Positions 1 to 6,169 of a stretch of DNA of 8,481 bases are shown in pieces. The stretch covers positions 1 to 8,481 of the forward strand of contig ONXT01000108.1 of NCBI GenBank assembly GCA_900321845.1, written 5' to 3'. Each line of letters starts with the position of its first letter. Positions within the stretch are counted from its first letter, which is position 1. The DNA is from an uncultured Bacteroidales bacterium (GTDB taxonomy: Bacteria; Bacteroidota; Bacteroidia; Bacteroidales; WCHB1-69). Both the position numbers and the translations under genes were made by a program. Below the pieces are notes generated by a model, which was given only the letters and a program-made list of their open reading frames with translations, was not told the DNA's origin and searched no databases.

Positions 1-2289
1 CGCGCCCTCTACGACCGCAACACCGACATCGTGGCCATTATGTACCCCTCGGCGGACTACCTCGCCCGCTACGCCCGCGAGCCGCAGGAGCGTCCGTTCA
101 TTATGTGCGAGTATGCGCACGCGATGGGTAACAGCTGCGGCGGCCTCCAGAACTACTGGGACACCATCTACCAATACCCGCAACTGCAGGGCGGCTGCAT
201 CTGGGACTGGGTGGATCAGGGGCTGCTAACCACCGATGCGCAGGGCAACGAATTCTACGCTTACGGCGGCGACTTCGGGGAGAACATGCCCTCCGACGGC
301 AACTTCTGCATCAACGGGCTGGTGGACCCCGACCGGAAACCGCACCCGCAACTCGCCGAAGTGAAAAAAGTGTACCAGCCCATCAAGATTGAGGCGGTGA
401 ATTGGAAGAAGGGGAAGTTTCGCATCATCAACCGCTTTGATTTCAGCAACTTGAATGAATACTACCTGTCGTGTATGTTGCGGCGGGATGTCGCGCACGA
501 AATGCCTGTGCATCCTGATAAATTTCTGGCACGCCCGATTCACGATCCTTTGGTGAGCATTCCTATCGACCTTGCCCCGCACGACACGGGCTATTTTACG
601 TTGCCTCAGAAAATAATGGAGGAGATAAAAAAGCTGGATTCCGTGCCGCCCGGTCAGGATGTAATGGTGGAATTTGCCTTGTATCGTAAAAAAAATCCGC
701 AATGGAAACAGGATTTGTCGCCCCTCGATTCTCTGTACTGGAATTCCGCTGCGGCCTACGAGGAGTTCAAGCTGCCGGTGCCTGTACGGAAGGGGGGCAC
801 ACCCAATTTCGACCTCATTGACGATACCATTCAAATTCAACGAGTGGGCCATGGACTGAACATCACCATTGGTACAACCCTCATCGTATTCGACACAGTA
901 CAGGGGGGCATCACCTCCATCGAAAAAGACGGCCAGCCCGTGGTGGTGGAGGGTCCGCGGCTCAACTTTTGGCGGCCGCCCACCGACAACGACCGAGTGG
1001 ACGGGCACGGCGAGCTGCTCTGGCGCCGTATCGGGCTCGACAATCTGACCTGGGAAGTGAATTATGTTGATGTTCATGATTACCCCAGTACAAGTAACCA
1101 GCTTTCAATCTCTTTCAGTAGAGCTGCCTTCAATGAGAACGGAGAGCAGGTTTTATCTGTCTATGAAATTTATAGAATACAACGCAGTGGAGATATTCTG
1201 CTTTTGTACTATATTTTTCCAAAATCATGGGTGCCTTCATTCGCCAAAATCGGCGCGCAGATGAAGGTGTCGAAAGAGCTGGTCACCACCGAGTGGGTGG
1301 GTGCTGCGCAGGAGACCTATCCCGACCGGAAAGCGTGCAGACATATAGGACATTATGTGGCCCCGACCGATGAGCTGTTCCATGTCTATGTGCGACCGCA
1401 GGCGGCAGGCAACCGCATGTCCACGCGCTATGTGTCGCTTTTCAACCGAGATCATAAGAGGATATTTTCCCTCACTCGTGCAGACCAGAGGAGAGGCGTA
1501 CGCAACTTCCAGTTCAGCATCTACCCCTATTCCGATGAAGATATTGAGCAGGCGCAGCATATCAACGAATTGCACCCCGCTGATTATTATACTTTTAATA
1601 TCGACCTTAAACAAGCAGGAGTAGGCACTGCCACTTGTGGTCCGGGCATTGCCGACCCATATTTAGTGAAGGAAAACAGAGGGTATATTCATTTTGATTT
1701 GCTGTTGCAAATTGGTGAAGACCAACTGTTTGGCGACCTGTTTATGGACAAATCGAAGTGTTTTAGCTATATTGACCCGACTTTTGATCCTTCTTTCACC
1801 GCGAGTAGAGAGCAGAAGCTTACCTTGAAAAGCAAGCCGAGTGTGCCGTATGATCACGATGCGGAAAAGACTCTGATGGATGGGGAGATCGGTAATCCGG
1901 CCAATTTCCATGAAGGCTGGGTAGGCAAATGGGGGAGTCCCATGATTATTCAATACGAGGCAGTTGATTACGCTTGCGATAGTCCAGTCGTTAAGTTGAG
2001 TTTTGCGCACTATCCGGCACAGTGGGTGTTTTTGCCGAAGAAAGTGACGGTGTCGTACTCCACCGATGGCAAGAGGTACAGCCAGCCGGAGGAGGTGGCC
2101 TTGCCTTTCGACCCGACGTTGCAGGAGAACGAAAAACCACGGGTTTGCATCTTGCGCCACAAGATCTCTGGGAGCAATGTGAAGTACATCCGTATCGAGG
2201 CGCAGCCGGTGGAGCGGTTGCCCGAATGGCATCCTGCTACCAGCGTGGGTACGTGGATCATGACCGACGAAGTCAAGGTCGGCGAGTGA
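1..2289 (+). CDS. lacZ: GH2 LacZ-type beta-galactosidase, C-terminal part (5' end off window), with F5/8-like C-terminal domain
   Basis: This enzyme hydrolyses terminal beta-galactosides, probably in the periplasm as in most Bacteroidota glycan systems; the signal peptide is off the window. The frame is open from base 1, so the GTG at 31 is internal. Counting visible residues from base 1, CEYAHAMGNS carries the predicted nucleophile Glu37 (codon 109-111, E. coli LacZ Glu537) and His40 (His540). IWDWVDQ gives Trp68 (Trp568), and NFCING gives Phe102 and Asn105 (Phe601, Asn604). About 500 N-terminal residues, including the acid/base Glu461 region, are missing. A beta-sandwich domain (about 140-250) and the LacZ C-terminal beta domain (about 270-570, NFWRPPTDND and ETYPDR motifs) follow. 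E. coli Trp999 lies in a DDSW loop; here the loop reads GVGTATCGPG, so that Trp seems absent, a variant I recall from other GH2 enzymes. About 725 residues follow the nucleophile, against 486 in E. coli. The last 150 or so resemble an F5/8-type (discoidin) domain: YSTDGKRYS, VKYIRIEA, LPEWHP, then a DE near the end. True substrate is uncertain because GH2 paralogues vary. Confidence 0.93.
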   Translation, partial: RALYDRNTDIVAIMYPSADYLARYAREPQERPFIMCEYAHAMGNSCGGLQNYWDTIYQYPQLQGGCIWDWVDQGLLTTDAQGNEFYAYGGDFGENMPSDGNFCINGLVDPDRKPHPQLAEVKKVYQPIKIEAVNWKKGKFRIINRFDFSNLNEYYLSCMLRRDVAHEMPVHPDKFLARPIHDPLVSIPIDLAPHDTGYFTLPQKIMEEIKKLDSVPPGQDVMVEFALYRKKNPQWKQDLSPLDSLYWNSAAAYEEFKLPVPVRKGGTPNFDLIDDTIQIQRVGHGLNITIGTTLIVFDTVQGGITSIEKDGQPVVVEGPRLNFWRPPTDNDRVDGHGELLWRRIGLDNLTWEVNYVDVHDYPSTSNQLSISFSRAAFNENGEQVLSVYEIYRIQRSGDILLLYYIFPKSWVPSFAKIGAQMKVSKELVTTEWVGAAQETYPDRKACRHIGHYVAPTDELFHVYVRPQAAGNRMSTRYVSLFNRDHKRIFSLTRADQRRGVRNFQFSIYPYSDEDIEQAQHINELHPADYYTFNIDLKQAGVGTATCGPGIADPYLVKENRGYIHFDLLLQIGEDQLFGDLFMDKSKCFSYIDPTFDPSFTASREQKLTLKSKPSVPYDHDAEKTLMDGEIGNPANFHEGWVGKWGSPMIIQYEAVDYACDSPVVKLSFAHYPAQWVFLPKKVTVSYSTDGKRYSQPEEVALPFDPTLQENEKPRVCILRHKISGSNVKYIRIEAQPVERLPEWHPATSVGTWIMTDEVKVGE

Positions 2290-2319
2290 GTAATTTGCCA
2301 TAAATCACGTAATTTTTGT

Positions 2320-2340
2320 CCGCAAAGGCCTAAGCGGTTT
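2320..2340 (+). terminator. Weak candidate terminator hairpin after the GH2 gene
   Basis: CCGC at 2320-2323 pairs with GCGG at 2334-2337 around a 10-nt loop that includes the palindrome AGGCCT, and only three T follow. It lies 31 bp after the GH2 stop codon. The 4-bp stem and short T run make it a poor intrinsic terminator; the dyad could equally be part of a repeat or a protein-binding site. Confidence 0.2.
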
Positions 2341-2471
2341 AGAGTTGCAGCGAGAACTCGGAATGAAGTCATATAAGGGTGCATTTCGGATGCTACTGTG
2401 AAATTCGTCAATTCTCATTATATAGGTCATGGTTTCAAATTATATTTTCAATTTATATGAGCGATTTTTTG

Positions 2472-2479
2472 TATTTTTG
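2472..2479 (+). promoter_or_regulatory. Candidate Bacteroidota -7 promoter element for the lipoprotein gene
   Basis: TATTTTTG followed by C matches the -7 consensus TAnnTTTG used by the Bacteroidota primary sigma factor. A clear -33 TTTG at the usual spacing is missing; the nearest resemblance is TTTC at 2446-2449, 22 nt upstream. If used, transcription would start near 2487 and leave a leader of roughly 130 nt before the ATG at 2615. The surroundings are AT-rich, so a chance match is possible. Confidence 0.4.
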
Positions 2480-2614
2480 CTGCGTGAAAAATCGGTTTAT
2501 AAATAAATACGGAATTATCCATTTCCTCTTGTAAAAAACAAAGGATGTAGAAGATTCCATGATTAGAATACTACAAGATTGAAGGGGACAATTCCGATAA
2601 AAACTAAAACTACC

Positions 2615-3223
2615 ATGATGAGAAACATTTTCATCCTCACAATCATCGCCTTGACGATGACCTCTTGCTACGTGGCACACACTGGCACGCATATCGAGGG
2701 CAACTATGTGCAACCTGCCGACGAAACGTCCAACCCCATCGAATACGTGGAGACCATCGATATTTTTTCAGAATACAATGATGACACGCTGTTGACCTCT
2801 CAGATTTTCCTGATAGAAGATTTGAAGACGAACGACAAATACGCCTACTTCATACTTCCACTTCGCGACACCAAACGGAGCAAAGCCCGCCACGATGTAC
2901 GCATTGAATTTGACGAGATAGATGAAATTATCGGGGTGCTCAATTACATGGCGAAATACGAAACCATCAAGCCGACCGCCAATTCAAGCTCCTGCAATTT
3001 CAGGACCAGAAACGATGTAATGCTTTCCGTATCTTACGACAATAGCAAAACAAAATCGGATTGGGTGTTCAGCATTGGGCTCAAAGAAATCGAGAAAGGC
3101 AGTTCATACACGAAGTCTTTCCCGATGGAATACATTCAATATCTGAGAAATACGCTTTCAGAAGCGCAGAAAACGATGAAGGCGTTTTACGCGGGCGAAC
3201 GGAAGAAGGGATCGGACGAATAA
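2615..3223 (+). CDS. Putative lipoprotein of unknown function (202 aa)
   Basis: I do not recognise this family. The start is placed at the first of two adjacent ATGs (2615, 2618), because a signal peptide begins there: MMRN, a hydrophobic stretch to residue 15, then Cys18 in MTSC, which fits a relaxed lipoprotein signal peptidase II lipobox. A TTG at 2579 would put 12 polar residues before the signal and is unlikely. The Cys is followed by YVAHTG, not the acidic run of the Bacteroidota lipoprotein export signal, so it probably faces the periplasm. The mature part is hydrophilic and mixed alpha/beta in look: an acidic segment (DIFSEYNDDT), a charged middle (DVRIEFDEIDEI), and a helical, lysine-rich tail ending ERKKGSDE. 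It has no further membrane segment and no catalytic motif I can name. The gene stands alone on its strand and runs convergently into the flavoenzyme gene with 11 bp between stop codons. Confidence 0.75.
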   Translation: MMRNIFILTIIALTMTSCYVAHTGTHIEGNYVQPADETSNPIEYVETIDIFSEYNDDTLLTSQIFLIEDLKTNDKYAYFILPLRDTKRSKARHDVRIEFDEIDEIIGVLNYMAKYETIKPTANSSSCNFRTRNDVMLSVSYDNSKTKSDWVFSIGLKEIEKGSSYTKSFPMEYIQYLRNTLSEAQKTMKAFYAGERKKGSDE

Positions 3224-3234
3224 TTCCGCCCGTC

Positions 3235-4896
3235 CTATTTCGTCGCCATAAAGCTTTTATACCCTCCCGCCAAATCACGGACATTCGTGAAGCCGTTCTG
3301 CAACAATATGCGGGCGGCGACATATCCGCGCAGACCGATGGCACAAAACACCACAATCGGCTTGTCGGTGGGAATGTCTTCAATATACTCGCGAAGTTCA
3401 TCAACGGGATAATTGACGGAGCCTTCAATCGTGCCGGCACGGTTTTCAATCACGCTGCGGACGTCAATCAAGAGAAAATCCTCGTTGTTAGCCAGCATCT
3501 TGCGCAATTCATCGCACTGAATCGTCTGGAACTTGCCGGTAAGGATATTTTCGGCCACAAAACCAGCGACAGTGAAAGGATCTTTCGGAGCGGAGAAAGG
3601 GGGTGCGTAAGCGTGGTCGAAATCGGTGAGGTCGTAAACCGTCCCGTTATGTCCAATGGTCATCGCCAATAAATCCACACGCTTGTCAACGCCCACTTTC
3701 CCGACCACTTCAGCACCCAACAACTTGCCGCTCCGGGGAGCAAACTGGATCTTGATTGTAACCGGCTCATTTCCAGGATAGTAAGCCGTATGGGAAGCGG
3801 TGTGTGTGATTGAAGTCAAATAAGGGATATCCATCTGCTTGCACTGCTTTTCGCTCAGTCCGGTGCTGCCAACCGTCAGATCAAAGACCTTGGCGATGGC
3901 GGTGCCGATGGCTCCGACATACTTTTCTTTATTGCCGAAAGCGAGATTGTTGGCACAGGTGCGCGCCTGCTTGTTGGCGGGACCAGCGAGGAAACAGAGA
4001 CGCGGTTGGCCTGTGAGCGGGGAAACCGTCTCCACTGCATCACCCACCGCATAGATGTTCTCATCGGAAGTCTGCATGAACTCATTCACGGAAATGCCTC
4101 CCAAGTCGCCGATTTTCAAACCTGCCTCTTTCGCCAATTGACTCAGCGGTTTCACCCCCACACTCACCAGCACAAAGTCGGCAGTCAATTTTTCGCCGCT
4201 TTCCAAAACCACCTCCGTCTGTTCTCCCTGCGGAACAAATTCCGTAACACCGTCATTGACAAACACTTTCACGCCTTTGGCAATCAGATGTTTCTGAACG
4301 AAGGCCGCGATGTCCCAATCAAGGGTTGGCATCACGTGAGCGGCTTTCTCCACGACAGTCACCTCGCAACCGATTTTTTGGAGGTTCTCCGCCATCTCCA
4401 AGCCGATGAAGCCAGCGCCCATCACAACGGCTTTCGCCCCCTGCTTCAACGCTGGCATCTTCATCAAAAAGCCTTTAATCGCGTCAGTATCAGGCACATC
4501 GCGAAGGGTGAAGATGTTGGGCGCATCAATGCCCTTGATAGGCGGTTTCACGGCTACGCTGCCTGGCGAGAGCACCAGCTTGTCGTATGATTCATTGTAC
4601 TCCTTGCCGTTTTGTGTGCGGCAAGTCACTTTCTTGTTAGCGCGGTCAATGGCGATGACCTCCGTCTTCACGCGCACATCCACGTCATAGCGATTGCCGA
4701 AGGTGGTGGGAGTCTGGAGGATAAGCTCGCTGCGTTCCGCGATGGTGCCGCCGATATAGTAGGGCAGCCCACAATTGGCGTAGGAGATGTAGTCCCCCTT
4801 TTCAAACATGATGATTTCGGCATCCTCGTCCATTCTTCTCAGACGGGCTGCGGTAGTTGCGCCTCCTGCGACGCCTCCAACAATTATTACTTTCAT
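3235..4896 (-). CDS. CoA-disulfide reductase-type FAD/NAD(P)H oxidoreductase fused to a rhodanese domain
   Basis: This is a 553-residue cytoplasmic flavoenzyme of the CoADR-Rhd type, a family that reduces CoA disulfide, CoA persulfide or polysulfide with NAD(P)H. An FAD-binding Rossmann motif is at the N-terminus (GGVAGGATTAARLRR, 7-21). The single redox Cys42 lies in SYANCGLPYYIGG, as in staphylococcal CoA-disulfide reductase, rather than a CxxxxC pair. The NAD(P)H-binding motif GAGFIG is at 160-165, the second FAD motif (IYAVGDA) at 281-287, and the dimerisation domain at about 325-450 includes HAYAPPFSAPKDP with the family's conserved Tyr430. A rhodanese domain (about 460-553) follows, with LLIDVR and the active-site loop CAIGLRG, Cys518. 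Both catalytic cysteines are present, so both halves look functional. It begins at the ATG 85 bp after the efflux channel gene with an A-rich leader and no clear Shine-Dalgarno. NADH oxidase or persulfide reductase activity are alternatives within the family. Confidence 0.93.
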   Translation of the reverse strand: MKVIIVGGVAGGATTAARLRRMDEDAEIIMFEKGDYISYANCGLPYYIGGTIAERSELILQTPTTFGNRYDVDVRVKTEVIAIDRANKKVTCRTQNGKEYNESYDKLVLSPGSVAVKPPIKGIDAPNIFTLRDVPDTDAIKGFLMKMPALKQGAKAVVMGAGFIGLEMAENLQKIGCEVTVVEKAAHVMPTLDWDIAAFVQKHLIAKGVKVFVNDGVTEFVPQGEQTEVVLESGEKLTADFVLVSVGVKPLSQLAKEAGLKIGDLGGISVNEFMQTSDENIYAVGDAVETVSPLTGQPRLCFLAGPANKQARTCANNLAFGNKEKYVGAIGTAIAKVFDLTVGSTGLSEKQCKQMDIPYLTSITHTASHTAYYPGNEPVTIKIQFAPRSGKLLGAEVVGKVGVDKRVDLLAMTIGHNGTVYDLTDFDHAYAPPFSAPKDPFTVAGFVAENILTGKFQTIQCDELRKMLANNEDFLLIDVRSVIENRAGTIEGSVNYPVDELREYIEDIPTDKPIVVFCAIGLRGYVAARILLQNGFTNVRDLAGGYKSFMATK

Positions 4897-4922
4897 TTTA
4901 TGATTGTTTGATTATTAATTAG

Positions 4923-4955
4923 CAAATAAAAGATGAGAAAACATCTGCAAATTTA
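4923..4955 (-). promoter_or_regulatory. Candidate promoter(s) for the CoADR-rhodanese gene
   Basis: Read on the minus strand, TAAATTTG (4948-4955) is an exact TAnnTTTG match but lacks an upstream TTTG at about 19 nt. The same TTTG (4948-4951) lies 17 nt before TTTATTTG (4923-4930), a one-mismatch -7 element, making a second possible promoter with a -33 box. Predicted starts are near 4941 or 4915, giving leaders of about 20-45 nt. Either would let the gene be expressed apart from the efflux operon. I cannot choose between them from sequence. Confidence 0.45.
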
Positions 4956-4981
4956 CAACATTTTACCGAACTTTCCCTCCC

Positions 4982-6169
4982 CTATTTTCCATTCGTAAGC
5001 AGTTCTATTTCAACAAAATTCTGCGCCGCATCACGTTCCAGCTCGAAAAGTTTCTCGTGACTTTCGTGATAAATGGAGTACTCCATCAGATAATCGACGA
5101 GCGAGATTTCGCCCTTTTCCAACGCGAGTTGCAGCAGTTCAAAGGAGTTGATGTCGGCAAGCAACGATTCATACTCCTCAACTTGCTTCAGGTGAGAATC
5201 GACAATTGCGTACTGCGACTGCAAACGATTTCGGAACTGGAACTGTTCATCTGCGGCGAGCAGCGTGATGGCCGAGGATTGCAACTTCGTCTGTTTCAGT
5301 GAGTTGACATTATGCCATAGCGGAACGGAAATCCCGATTTTAATGCCTTGGAAAGTTTCGGAGGGGACTTGCTCACGCATATAGCCCGCGGAAAACTGCG
5401 GTGCCCAGCCCGATTTGTCCAATTTCTGCTGCTGCGCGTTGATTTCCTGCTCCTTGTCAATCCATGCCAGCATCGGATTGTTCTTCTCCACTTGCTGATA
5501 CCAGCTGTCAAAATCAGAAGGAAGGTCGATCGGCGGGAAAAGAGTATCCGTAACGGGAATTGCCAATCCACCATTGTACTGTTGTAGTTCTCGCAAAAGA
5601 TTGTCGCGGCGCACGATGGCATGCTCCAACTCCTGACGCATATTCAACTCGGTGAGTTTCACTTTGTTATAATCGAAAATATTGATGGAGCCGGCATCCA
5701 GTTTCTGCTTGTAGGCCTTGGACACATTGGAGACATAGTCCAGGCACTTATTGGCATCGGAAATTCTAACATTCTGATACACAATCTCATAATAAAGTTT
5801 TCCTATTTCAATCATCATTTCACGGCACTCCTTCCGCACAGCGATTTCGGCCTGCTCATTTTTCAAATTGGCTATGCGACCGCGATAGACATAAGAGGTC
5901 GGGAAGTCAAACGACTGCGTCACGCACACATCGATACGGTGCCCTATTTCGGAGGGAGTTCCCCATAGATAAGCAAACTCGACTTCGGGATTTTCTGGGG
6001 CGAGCCCGACGCGGTTCCCCATCTGTTCCGCCTCCGACTGCTGTTTCAAAGCCCTGATTGTCAGGTTGTTATTCTCAACCTGATGCCATACAGAACGCAG
6101 ATTCTGCCCAGTCAGAAACATCGGGGAGAAGAACAGAGATATGATTAATAATTGACTAAATTTCTTCAT
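4982..6169 (-). CDS. TolC/CusC-type outer-membrane efflux protein
   Basis: This is the outer-membrane channel of a tripartite efflux pump, forming the trimeric barrel and periplasmic tunnel that receives metal from the RND partner. The ATG at 6169 is chosen because a typical signal peptide starts there (MKKFSQLLIISLFF, then LTGQ before the mature protein); the frame stays open upstream but that reads over the RND gene's end. The 395-residue product fits the family. Two related halves are visible, each with long helices: the first with LAPENPEVEFAY and a tunnel helix around KAYKQKLDAGSINIFDYNKV, the second starting near NPMLAWIDKEQEINAQQ and continuing GWAPQFSAGY and GIKIGISVPLWH, which are hallmarks of the CusC/CzcC branch. 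GEISLVDYLMEYSIY near the C-terminus mirrors the first-half tunnel motif. No lipobox Cys follows the signal peptide. The start overlaps the last 14 nt of the RND gene, which suggests coupled translation and a shared operon. Confidence 0.92.
   Translation of the reverse strand: MKKFSQLLIISLFFSPMFLTGQNLRSVWHQVENNNLTIRALKQQSEAEQMGNRVGLAPENPEVEFAYLWGTPSEIGHRIDVCVTQSFDFPTSYVYRGRIANLKNEQAEIAVRKECREMMIEIGKLYYEIVYQNVRISDANKCLDYVSNVSKAYKQKLDAGSINIFDYNKVKLTELNMRQELEHAIVRRDNLLRELQQYNGGLAIPVTDTLFPPIDLPSDFDSWYQQVEKNNPMLAWIDKEQEINAQQQKLDKSGWAPQFSAGYMREQVPSETFQGIKIGISVPLWHNVNSLKQTKLQSSAITLLAADEQFQFRNRLQSQYAIVDSHLKQVEEYESLLADINSFELLQLALEKGEISLVDYLMEYSIYHESHEKLFELERDAAQNFVEIELLTNGK

Larger units (their letters stand above)
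2290..2614. other. Intergenic region between the GH2 gene and the lipoprotein gene
   Basis: This 325-bp stretch holds no ORF I believe in. The first part, to about 2410, is of mixed composition and contains an interrupted dyad (2320-2337), where CCGC and GCGG flank a central AGGCCT, followed by TTTAG. GTAATTT occurs twice (2290-2296 and 2309-2315). From about 2411 to 2520 it becomes very AT-rich and holds the candidate promoter at 2472-2479. A 7-bp inverted repeat, TCTTGTA (2527-2533) and TACAAGA (2572-2578), lies in the presumed leader with a 38-nt loop, too long to suggest a specific structure. No riboswitch or tRNA fold was recognised. Confidence 0.6.

Noticed and set aside
226..1077. Minus-strand open frame of 283 codons opposite the GH2 gene
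   Set aside because: It is a shadow of the GC-rich GH2 coding strand; no domain or signal was recognised.
1663..2411. Minus-strand open frames of 212 and 133 codons over the 3' end of the GH2 gene
   Set aside because: They lie antisense to a well-conserved coding sequence, lack recognisable domains, and are arginine/histidine-rich as expected of antisense frames.
2527..2578. 7-bp inverted repeat (TCTTGTA/TACAAGA) in the lipoprotein leader as a riboswitch or attenuator
   Set aside because: The 38-nt loop contains no consistent inner stems or known riboswitch core, so chance is the simpler explanation.
3192..3235. Inverted repeats around the convergent stop codons (CGGGCG 3192-3197 with CGCCCG 3227-3232; GGACG 3214-3218 with CGTCC 3231-3235) as a bidirectional terminator
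   Set aside because: The pairings are short, mutually exclusive and not followed by a T tract on either strand, so they do not support a terminator call.
4006..4911. Several plus-strand open frames across the CoADR-rhodanese gene
   Set aside because: The minus-strand frame carries all FAD, NAD, CoA-disulfide reductase and rhodanese motifs without interruption; the others are shadows.
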